Made by a program: the position numbers and the translations under genes
Shown: positions 1 through 5,566 of the stretch, in pieces
Numbering within the stretch: the first letter of the stretch is position 1
Layout: each line of letters opens with the position of its first letter
Notes under the pieces: model-generated
The model's database searches: none
The model's input: the letters and a program-made list of their open reading frames with translations, nothing else
Told to the model about the DNA's origin: nothing
Source of the DNA: an uncultured Alphaproteobacteria bacterium
GTDB taxonomy: Bacteria > Pseudomonadota > Alphaproteobacteria > Rs-D84
Direction of reading: 5' to 3'
Length of the DNA: 16,409 nucleotides
Assembly (NCBI GenBank): GCA_944389685.1
Contig: CALXNF010000026.1
Coordinates: 1-16,409, forward strand

Positions 1-1
1 A

Positions 2-55
2 AAAACTGGCATCGCATTTTTAGGCAAGATATATAAACTTTGTAAATATGAGTAA
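2..55 (+). CDS. Possible C-terminal tail of a gene entering from the left
   Basis: Frame 2 is open from the window edge to a TAA at 53-55 and reads TGIAFLGKIYKLCKYE at its end. The other two plus frames close earlier. Only about 17 residues are visible, so no family can be named and the open frame could be chance. A gene ending here would converge on the minus-strand RNA region that terminates near 119. Confidence 0.3.
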   Translation, partial: KTGIAFLGKIYKLCKYE

Positions 56-118
56 AGTTGGCAAAAACTACGATATATACTGGTAATATCATCGCTAAGA
101 ACTGCTGGAAACAGGGCG

Positions 119-154
119 AAAAAGAACATCCCGTGGGATTACCACGGGATGTTC
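119..154 (-). terminator. Strong intrinsic terminator, minus strand
   Basis: A perfect 13-bp stem (124-136 with 142-154, loop 137-141) is followed on the minus strand by five U (positions 123 to 119). There is no T-run on the plus-strand side, so it acts on minus-strand transcripts. It ends the GC-rich RNA-like segment that carries the copied tRNA-Ser 3' end. Confidence 0.85.
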
Positions 155-320
155 AATATTCCTGGCGGAGACGAAGGGATTCCCTCGCACGACACATTCG
201 TGTCGGCTGCGGGGCAACCGTGACGATTTGCCCGCGTTGCACTGGTCAAATCTACTTGTTGTCGAACCGGCAATCTGCGATTGCGATGTGTTCGCACCGT
301 TTCGTTTCACTGGGAATAAC
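155..320 (-). ncRNA. Candidate structured RNA or tRNA-derived remnant with a tRNA-Ser-like 3' end
   Basis: This segment is clearly GC-richer than its surroundings and lies between two minus-strand terminators. On the minus strand it folds by eye into consecutive hairpins. GCAATC pairs with GATTGC around a GCA loop. A GC-rich arm GCGGGCAA pairs with TTGCCCCGC with one bulged C. CGACAC pairs with GTGTCG around GAAT. A shortened T-arm-like hairpin follows, and then the acceptor 3' strand and CCA, identical to the nearby tRNA-Ser. The 5' part faintly resembles a D-arm (AGTGC), but no strand pairs with the acceptor 3' strand, so it is not an intact tRNA. No tmRNA tag, SRP or RNase P signature was found. 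It may be a real small RNA, a decayed tRNA paralogue or an attachment-site scar. No promoter was seen, so it would depend on read-through from rpoZ/tRNA-Ser. Confidence 0.4.
157..182 (-). repeat. Direct repeat copy A of the tRNA-Ser 3' end
   Basis: This 26-bp block is identical to 348-373, in the same orientation and 191 bp away. It contains the last 19 bases of tRNA-Ser including CCA, plus six bases past the CCA. Identity stops inside the T-loop. The geometry is that of an attL/attR pair at a tRNA 3' end, but only 165 bp lie between the copies and no integrase is adjacent. Confidence 0.8.
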
Positions 321-345
321 AAAATGCCCCGCGGGGGGGCATTTT
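321..345 (-). terminator. Terminator downstream of tRNA-Ser, minus strand
   Basis: AAAATGCCCC (321-330) pairs with GGGGCATTTT (336-345) around a five-base loop. The U-rich tail is provided partly by the stem itself and continues as GTTATT on the minus strand. It begins eight bases after the tRNA CCA, and would end the rpoZ/tRNA-Ser transcript. Confidence 0.7.
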
Positions 346-347
346 AT

Positions 348-373
348 TATTCCTGGCGGAGACGAAGGGATTC
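348..373 (-). repeat. Direct repeat copy B, within the intact tRNA-Ser gene
   Basis: This is the tRNA-resident copy of the 26-bp repeat also found at 157-182. It spans part of the T-loop, the 3' T-stem, the acceptor 3' strand, CCA and six flanking bases. It would be the attachment-site side retained in the functional gene if the pair is an integration scar. Confidence 0.8.
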
Positions 374-444
374 GAACCCTTGATACCCTTGCGAGTATAC
401 CACATTTCCAATGTGGCGCACTAGACCAACTATGCGACGTCTCC
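354..444 (-). tRNA. tRNA-Ser (anticodon GGA), CCA encoded
   Basis: Read on the minus strand, the acceptor 5' strand GGAGACG pairs with CGTCTCC. The D-arm is followed by an anticodon stem CCACA/TGTGG holding the loop TTGGAAA, which gives anticodon GGA (serine, UCC/UCU codons). A long variable arm (TATACTC...GGGTATC) marks a class II tRNA, as expected for serine. The T-arm is a standard GGGTTCGAATCCC. The discriminator is G and CCA is encoded at 354-356. The mature length is 91 with CCA. The 5' end lies five bases after the rpoZ stop codon, so it is very probably made from the rpoZ transcript by RNase P processing. Confidence 0.95.
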
Positions 445-449
445 CCTTT

Positions 450-824
450 TTATTCTGCTGATTCTTCCGCTTCGCTTTCTTCCTCTTCCAAAGACATCGG
501 CTCGTCTACTAAGGAATTCTCTAACTCTGCGTCTATTTCACGTAATTTCGGATCTTCTGCAACCGCAACTTCTAATGAATCTTCGTTATCAGATATAGCA
601 GGCGTTTCTTTATACGATTGTATAAATTCATGACGCAAGTTATCAATGTCTAACTTACCTGTCGCCATCTCACGCAATGCAACAACCGTAGGCTTATCAT
701 TACCTTTGTCAACAACCGGTTCCGCACCACCATTCAAATCACGTACGCGCTGTGACGCCAACATACCTAACTCGTAACGACTTTCCACAAACGGTAAAGT
801 ATCTGAATTTGTTATACGTGCCAT
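450..824 (-). CDS. rpoZ: DNA-directed RNA polymerase omega subunit
   Basis: RpoZ helps fold and assemble beta' into RNA polymerase and is usually the binding site for (p)ppGpp in proteobacteria. The 124-residue product opens with the family signature MARIT, then ESRYELGMLASQRVRDL, then NDKPTVVALREMATGKLD (about residues 45-62). The start is the ATG at 824 because the minus strand has AAAGGA about nine bases upstream. The frame is open further upstream to 890, but that part has no RBS and would overlap mtaB. The last ~60 residues are a strongly acidic tail (DAELENSL...EEEESEAEESAE), longer than in enterobacterial omega (about 90 residues) but not rare in alphaproteobacteria. It is followed after five bases by tRNA-Ser on the same strand and is divergent from mtaB with 60 bp between the starts. 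Confidence 0.93.
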   Translation of the reverse strand: MARITNSDTLPFVESRYELGMLASQRVRDLNGGAEPVVDKGNDKPTVVALREMATGKLDIDNLRHEFIQSYKETPAISDNEDSLEVAVAEDPKLREIDAELENSLVDEPMSLEEEESEAEESAE

Positions 825-838
825 ATTAAAATCCTTTG

Positions 839-866
839 TTGAAAACGTTTCTAACCACGTTATAAT
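839..866 (+). promoter_or_regulatory. Sigma70-like promoter of mtaB
   Basis: TTGAAA (839-844), a 16-bp spacer and a perfect TATAAT (861-866). The start of transcription would be near 873, just before the AGGTGG ribosome binding site at 874-879. The minus-strand rpoZ promoter must share this 60-bp gap; only weak matches exist for it (TTGCAT at 890-885, CATTAT at 867-862), so the two promoters probably overlap face to face. Confidence 0.7.
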
Positions 867-884
867 GCCCCATAGGTGGTAAAA

Positions 885-2120
885 ATGCAAGAAGAAAATA
901 AAAAAAACAATATAAAAACTCTTTCTATGGGATGCCGTCTAAATGCACTGGAAACCGAAAAAATTCAAAAACTTTTGACCTCTGTCATAGATGAAGCTAT
1001 TCTTGTTAATACCTGTGCCGTAACAGCTGAAGCAGAAAGGCAATCGGGGCAAACAATTCGAAAACTTTCGCGCGAGAACCCGAACGCCCCCATTTTCGTA
1101 ACAGGTTGTGCCGCAACAAGAAACCCAGAACTTTTTTATAAAATTCCTAATGCCATCGTGATTCCTAATAAAGACAAAATGAATTTAAATGCTTATACCG
1201 AAGCTTTAAGCACCGCACCATGCAACTTTATAACGCCTCATATTGTTCATTTCAATCACCACGCACAACAACTTTCAAAGCAATTAATTCAAGTTCAAAA
1301 TGGATGTAATCATAAATGTGCTTATTGCGTAACACGTCTGCTGCGGGGACCAGCTTTTTCTTTCCCGTACTCCGATATTTTACAAGACGCAAAAGAAGCT
1401 ATTTTAAATGGTTTTAATGAAATAGTTTTAACTGGCGTCGATACCGCAAGTTATTTTCGTGACGGCAAATTAATATCAGACGTTTGTAAAGCCTTACTAC
1501 ATGACGCCCCAGAGATTCGTAGGCTAAGAATATCTTCAATGGATCCGGCCTCGCCAGAAATATTTAAACTTATTGATTTAATTAAAGCAGACCCCAGAAT
1601 GATGCCCCATATGCACTTGTCTATGCAATCTGGATCCGATGACATATTAAATGCAATGCACAGACGTCATAATTCTGATACAGTTAGACGAATTTCACAA
1701 TATGCAGGGGATAAAATCACTTTTAGTTGGGATATAATTTGCGGTTTCCCTGGAGAAACAGACAAAAACTTCCAGGAAACCTTGGAATTAGCACAAGAAA
1801 CCTGTCCTATAAAAATTCATGCATTCCCTTTTTCTGCACGTCCAGGGACAGAAGCTTTTAGCATGACCAATCAAATTGATAAAAATACCGCAAAAAAAAG
1901 AGTAAAACTTATTTCTAGTATTTCGGACGTAAATCGTCTACGTTTCATGAAATCAAATCTAGGTCAAACCGTTTCCGTATTGGTTGAAGAAAACAATATT
2001 GCCAGAACTCCTCATGATATAAACGTAAAAATACAAGGAACTAAAATTTCACCAAGAACAATATGCAGCGTAAAACTTAACGGAATTTCAGGAGAAGATT
2101 ATATGGCTAGTCCAATATAA
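885..2120 (+). CDS. mtaB: tRNA (t6A37) C2-methylthiotransferase, MtaB family
   Basis: MtaB is a radical-SAM methylthiotransferase that turns t6A at position 37 of ANN-decoding tRNAs into ms2t6A. In this 411-residue protein the three N-terminal cluster cysteines are visible at C17 (GCRLN), C44 (NTCAVT) and C75 (TGC). The radical-SAM cysteines are C141, C145 and C148 in CNHKCAYC. Later motifs are GVDTASY, LRISSMDP, MHLSMQSGSD and ICGFPGET. A short C-terminal beta-rich part resembles a reduced TRAM domain. The short N-terminus and GVDTASY-type motif fit MtaB better than MiaB, and RimO is less likely. The ATG at 885 has AGGTGG at a five-base spacing; the in-frame GTG at 876 overlaps that RBS and is rejected. 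The carboxypeptidase gene follows after 44 bp with no terminator between. Confidence 0.88.
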   Translation: MQEENKKNNIKTLSMGCRLNALETEKIQKLLTSVIDEAILVNTCAVTAEAERQSGQTIRKLSRENPNAPIFVTGCAATRNPELFYKIPNAIVIPNKDKMNLNAYTEALSTAPCNFITPHIVHFNHHAQQLSKQLIQVQNGCNHKCAYCVTRLLRGPAFSFPYSDILQDAKEAILNGFNEIVLTGVDTASYFRDGKLISDVCKALLHDAPEIRRLRISSMDPASPEIFKLIDLIKADPRMMPHMHLSMQSGSDDILNAMHRRHNSDTVRRISQYAGDKITFSWDIICGFPGETDKNFQETLELAQETCPIKIHAFPFSARPGTEAFSMTNQIDKNTAKKRVKLISSISDVNRLRFMKSNLGQTVSVLVEENNIARTPHDINVKIQGTKISPRTICSVKLNGISGEDYMASPI

Positions 2121-2142
2121 AAAATTATTGGAAATCCTATTT

Positions 2143-2148
2143 TATAAT
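2143..2148 (+). promoter_or_regulatory. Candidate -10 box upstream of the carboxypeptidase
   Basis: A perfect TATAAT lies 16 bases before the ATG at 2165, without a clear -35 box at the right distance. If used, the transcript would have a leader of only about 10 bases. There is no Shine-Dalgarno sequence before this ATG. Read-through from mtaB is the alternative. Confidence 0.4.
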
Positions 2149-2164
2149 TGCTAACATCTTTGGC

Positions 2165-3340
2165 ATGAAAAAGAAATTATTTATTCTGTTATTGTCATTA
2201 ATAACAACTGTTGCACATGCGGAGTTTTCTACACGTGCAAAATCCGCTTTCTTAATAGATTATGATTCTGGTAAAGAAATCGTAACAAAAAACGCAGATA
2301 TATTAATGCCGCCGTCGTCAATGATAAAATTGATGACACTTACCGTACTGTTTGATGAAATCAAAGCAGGACGCTTAACTATGGATGACAGATTACCGGT
2401 AAGCGAAAATGCGGACTACAATAACCCTTTATGGTATCCTGCAAGTAAAATATGTTTAGTAACAGGTCAAACCATAAGTGTACGTGACGCAATTATGGGG
2501 CTAATAGTTCTATCTGGTGGGGACGCCAGCGTTGTCGTGGCAGAAAAACTTGCCGGTTCAGAAACTGCTTTTACAGAATTAATGCAAAAGAAAGCTCGCG
2601 AATTAGGTATGACGCAATCCACTTTCGGTAACGCCAGTGGGTTACCTAACCCCAATAATTTAATGACAAGCCGCGAATTAGCAATATTAGCGCAACATAT
2701 AATTTCTGACTATCCGGAAATATATCCTTTATTCGCGACCAAACGATTTGCATTCGATGAATATCAAAGTGATTGGTGTCGCGACTGGGGGCGTACACAT
2801 ACCATGAATTACAATAAACTTCTTTTCATCATGCCTGGGGCAGACGGTTTAAAAACAGGTCATACAGATGACGGCGGTTATGGTATGGTGGCAAGCGCAA
2901 AAATAGGCGGCAGACGATTGATAGGCGTAATAAACGGTTTTAATGGGAAAAGCCATGACGCACTGGCTTCGGAAATGAAAAAATTATTAGAATATGGCTA
3001 TTCTAATACGACGAATCATACTTTTTATAATTCAGGTGATAAAATAGCAAAAATCCCTGTTTGGTATGGGAGACAACCGGAAGTAATCGCAACAGTAGAA
3101 AAACCTTTTGTAATAACAGTTCCTAAATCAGATGGATTAAATGGAATACGCGTTTTGGCACGTTATAATGACCCTGCCCTTGCCCCGATAAAGCAGGGCG
3201 ACAAAATCGGTGAAATCATAGCACAAAAAGACGGGGCTGTCATTGCACGTGCACCGTTAGTCGCAATGGAAACAGTTAAAAAGACACAATTTTTAGGCAG
3301 AATAATAAAAAATATTCGCGTAATATTTGGGATTGATTAA
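2165..3340 (+). CDS. dacC: D-alanyl-D-alanine carboxypeptidase (PBP5/6 type, peptidase S11) with SGG in place of SxN
   Basis: This family trims the terminal D-Ala from peptidoglycan stem peptides in the periplasm. The 391-residue product has a signal peptide (residues 1-19, cut after AHA). The catalytic SxxK is S52-M-I-K55 within PPSSMIKLMT, and the KTG box is K230-T-G in DGLKTGHTD. The second active-site motif, normally SxN (SGND in PBP5), reads S117-G118-G119-D; the codons TCT GGT GGG GAC are unambiguous. The C-terminal part (about 285-375) matches the PBP5_C beta domain, and the last ~18 residues (LGRIIKNIRVIFGID) are basic and hydrophobic, like the amphipathic membrane anchor of PBP5. The holB ATG follows its stop with no gap, which indicates an operon. 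The lost Asn may lower or change activity; that is inference. Confidence 0.9.
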   Translation: MKKKLFILLLSLITTVAHAEFSTRAKSAFLIDYDSGKEIVTKNADILMPPSSMIKLMTLTVLFDEIKAGRLTMDDRLPVSENADYNNPLWYPASKICLVTGQTISVRDAIMGLIVLSGGDASVVVAEKLAGSETAFTELMQKKARELGMTQSTFGNASGLPNPNNLMTSRELAILAQHIISDYPEIYPLFATKRFAFDEYQSDWCRDWGRTHTMNYNKLLFIMPGADGLKTGHTDDGGYGMVASAKIGGRRLIGVINGFNGKSHDALASEMKKLLEYGYSNTTNHTFYNSGDKIAKIPVWYGRQPEVIATVEKPFVITVPKSDGLNGIRVLARYNDPALAPIKQGDKIGEIIAQKDGAVIARAPLVAMETVKKTQFLGRIIKNIRVIFGID

Positions 3341-4243
3341 ATGGCAATAAAAAAATCATCACAATCTTATAACTTCCCAAATCCAATGGACAACGATGTA
3401 TTAGTTGGTCATTCAGAAACGTTAAACAACTTTCTAACTGCATGGGGAAAAAGGAACGAACACCCTATTCACCCTGTATGGATGCTAACGGGACCTAAGG
3501 GCATTGGTAAAGCAACATTGGCCTATAAAATTGCCAAAATGGTTTACGGTAATGTCGGTGATTTTTTCATCGTTGATATGGAAAGAAATATAGACAAAGA
3601 CGGGAAACCCAAAACTGACGGGAAAAACATTTCTGTTTATACAGTACGCGCAATGATTGAAAAAATGCAAATGTCATCTATGTCCGGCGACTGGCGCGTC
3701 ATATTAATTGATTCCGTAGATGAATTAAACACAGCGGCATCTAATGCAATACTAAAATTACTAGAAGAACCACCGGCAAAAACTTTATTTTTATTAATCG
3801 TTCATCAATTAGCAAACGTTTTACCAACAGTTCGATCACGCGCACGTGTCGAAAAACTAAGGCCTTTAACAACGGCACAGCTAAAGGAACTATGTAACAT
3901 ATTTATTCCTGATGCTAGCATCAGCGACGAAATGTTAAGATTAGCCAACGGAAGCTTCGGCCGCATCGCAAACCTAAAAAAACTGGGCGGGGACGTAATA
4001 TATGAAGAACTTATTACCTGCTTAAAAAATCCTAAAAGTAATAGTGTAGACATGATGTCGATTGCAAAAAAAATCGCACCAGACCCTGCACTACACGGTA
4101 TTTTGCTTGATGCCGTTGCATCGTTTGGTTTGGCAGATTTATACCCGACCGCCACGCACGCGATCGCCAACATTTCTCGCGTAAATCTTGAACCAGAAAA
4201 TGGTTTGTTCAAAATAATTTCACAAATAAAACAATGTTTATAG
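3341..4243 (+). CDS. holB: DNA polymerase III subunit delta' (clamp loader)
   Basis: Delta' is part of the clamp loader that opens the beta sliding clamp and places it on DNA. The 300-residue product shows a Walker A-like GPKGIGKAT (residues 51-59), the typical ILKLLEEPPAKTLFLLI stretch (137-153) and the TVRSR arginine element (163-167). Two features differ from E. coli delta'. The four zinc cysteines after Walker A are absent, which is usual for alphaproteobacteria. The SRC motif reads S-R-A, with the arginine kept. At 300 residues it is at the short end for the family. The ATG directly abuts the upstream stop and no good RBS is present, so it is probably translated by coupling. It overlaps tatD by 10 bases. 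A DnaX-like ATPase is unlikely because there is no tau-like extension or zinc site. Confidence 0.85.
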   Translation: MAIKKSSQSYNFPNPMDNDVLVGHSETLNNFLTAWGKRNEHPIHPVWMLTGPKGIGKATLAYKIAKMVYGNVGDFFIVDMERNIDKDGKPKTDGKNISVYTVRAMIEKMQMSSMSGDWRVILIDSVDELNTAASNAILKLLEEPPAKTLFLLIVHQLANVLPTVRSRARVEKLRPLTTAQLKELCNIFIPDASISDEMLRLANGSFGRIANLKKLGGDVIYEELITCLKNPKSNSVDMMSIAKKIAPDPALHGILLDAVASFGLADLYPTATHAIANISRVNLEPENGLFKIISQIKQCL

Positions 4244-4992
4244 ATACTCACTGCCATTTAACCGACAACTATGTTTCCGGCAATTTAAAGGAACTTATAA
4301 AACGCGCCATAGCCGCGGATGTTAATACTTTAATCTGCCCAACAGCCAATCCCGAAGACATCCCAAATGCAGTAAAAATAATCGAACAATACGACAATAT
4401 ATTTGCGACAATCGGTATACACCCGGAATACGCAGGAATTGACGCTGCGAAATATTTAGAAGATTCCGTACTTACTCACCCAAAAGTAATAGGTATAGGA
4501 GAAATTGGGCTCGATTACCATAGCGGAAACAACAACCGTAAAGCACAAATAAAACTGTTCGAGCAGCAACTGGATTTAGCAAAAAAATATAACTTACCTG
4601 TTGCGATTCATACACGCGATGCCGAAGAAGATACAGCAGCTATATTAAACGATGACATAAGAGGAGTTATGCATTGCTTTACAAGTTCATGGAATTTAGC
4701 AAAAACCATGCTGGATAGAGGCTTTTACTTTTCTGCCAGTGGTATTTTAACGTTTAAAAATGCCGCAGAAATTCGTGAAACTTTTTCTAAAATTCCCCTT
4801 GATAGACTTGTTATAGAAACAGACAGCCCGTACTGCGCCCCGGTTCCTTATCGTGGAAAAACTTGCGAACCAGCCTTTGTTGTCGAAACGGCAAAAGTAC
4901 TGGCAGGTGTAAAAAACATATCTTTGAATCAACTGGGTGATATACTTAAACAAAATACAAAAAAATTATATCCCAAAATATATTTACATTAA
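4234..4992 (+). CDS. tatD: TatD-family metal-dependent deoxyribonuclease
   Basis: TatD proteins are TIM-barrel hydrolases with Mg-dependent 3'-5' exonuclease activity on single-stranded DNA and RNA. All metal ligands can be seen in the 252-residue product: H6-x-H8 (IDTHCHLTD), E90 (GEIGLDYH), H126 (IHTRDAEED), H147 (MHCFTSS) and D197 (IETDSPY). The length is normal. The ATG lies inside the end of holB (10-base overlap, no RBS), so translation is probably coupled. The holB-tatD order is common in bacteria, but in many alphaproteobacteria tmk precedes holB and metG sits between holB and tatD; both are missing here. Confidence 0.92.
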   Translation: MFIDTHCHLTDNYVSGNLKELIKRAIAADVNTLICPTANPEDIPNAVKIIEQYDNIFATIGIHPEYAGIDAAKYLEDSVLTHPKVIGIGEIGLDYHSGNNNRKAQIKLFEQQLDLAKKYNLPVAIHTRDAEEDTAAILNDDIRGVMHCFTSSWNLAKTMLDRGFYFSASGILTFKNAAEIRETFSKIPLDRLVIETDSPYCAPVPYRGKTCEPAFVVETAKVLAGVKNISLNQLGDILKQNTKKLYPKIYLH

Positions 4993-5012
4993 GATTACTT
5001 ACCTTATTAAAT

Positions 5013-5041
5013 TTGCAATTTTGTATATTCAGTTGTAAAAT
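5013..5041 (+). promoter_or_regulatory. Sigma70-like promoter of smpB
   Basis: TTGCAA (5013-5018), a 17-bp spacer and TAAAAT (5036-5041). Transcription would begin near 5048, only about three bases before the smpB ATG at 5051, so the message would be effectively leaderless. Confidence 0.65.
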
Positions 5042-5050
5042 GCTTATATT

Positions 5051-5518
5051 ATGACACGTCAGTTGATAAAATTTGGTCAGGTTTCTGAAAACCGTAAAGC
5101 ACGGTATAGCTACTCTATTGAAGATACAATAGAGGCTGGAATTTCATTGACTGGTGCAGAAATAAAATCTATACGATATGGCCTAGTCACTATAGTAGAC
5201 GGGTTTGTTCAACGTCGCGGGAATAATTTATACTTGGCCGGTATAGAAATTCAGAAATTACCGACTGCCGCTCGTATAGTTAACTTTGATGAACGCCGAC
5301 CTCGTCAATTATTACTTCATCGTGCGCAAATAAATCGCTTAATAGGAAAATTACAGGAAAAAGGTGCAACAATCGTCCCGCTAAAACTGTACTTTAACAA
5401 TCGTGGAAAATTAAAAGTATTGCTTGGTATTGGTTACGGGAAAAACAAAGTTGATAAACGTGAAACTATTAAGCAGCGCGAATGGAATAAAAACAAGGCA
5501 AGAATACTAAAAGGTTAA
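5051..5518 (+). CDS. smpB: SsrA-binding protein
   Basis: SmpB binds the tRNA-like domain of tmRNA and delivers it to stalled ribosomes for trans-translation. The 155-residue product has the family blocks SENRKARYSYSIEDTIEAGI (residues 11-30), LTGAEIKSIR, DERRPRQLLLHRAQINRLIG (about 80-99), IVPLKLYFNNRGKLKV and DKRETIKQRE near the end. The C-terminal tail, which lies along the mRNA channel, is basic and ends KARILKG. No Shine-Dalgarno sequence precedes the ATG and the promoter places the 5' end within a few bases, so a leaderless start is likely. A bidirectional terminator begins right after the stop. No tmRNA gene was found in the window. Confidence 0.95.
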   Translation: MTRQLIKFGQVSENRKARYSYSIEDTIEAGISLTGAEIKSIRYGLVTIVDGFVQRRGNNLYLAGIEIQKLPTAARIVNFDERRPRQLLLHRAQINRLIGKLQEKGATIVPLKLYFNNRGKLKVLLGIGYGKNKVDKRETIKQREWNKNKARILKG

Positions 5519-5550
5519 AAAAATCCGCCAAAAACGGCGGATTTTTTTTT
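5519..5550. terminator. Bidirectional terminator between smpB and the EF-hand gene
   Basis: AATCCGCC (5522-5529) pairs with GGCGGATT (5536-5543) around a six-base loop. T5542-T5550 gives a U-tract on the plus strand, and A5517-A5523 gives one on the minus strand. It serves smpB and the convergent minus-strand gene ending at 5567. Confidence 0.9.
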
Positions 5551-5566
5551 ATAATCTCAGAAAACA

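Noticed and set aside
95..322. Minus-strand open frame of 75 codons over the GC-rich segment
   Set aside because: It has no RBS, includes the tRNA 3' copy and the terminator hairpin, and its composition reflects structured RNA, not coding sequence.
155..444. Split or permuted tmRNA (ssrA) because a CCA-ended RNA and a tRNA-like piece occur close together
   Set aside because: The tRNA is a complete serine tRNA with anticodon GGA, there is no G-U alanine identity pair, and no tag reading frame ending in Ala-Ala-stop was found.
58..633. Long plus-strand open frame of 191 codons
   Set aside because: It crosses the tRNA-Ser, both terminators and the rpoZ antisense strand, and its translation looks like no protein.
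876..884. GTG start for mtaB at 876
   Set aside because: It overlaps the AGGTGG ribosome binding site that serves the ATG at 885.
825..890. Upstream extension of rpoZ by 22 codons
   Set aside because: The added residues are not omega-like, no RBS precedes them, and they overlap the mtaB promoter and start.
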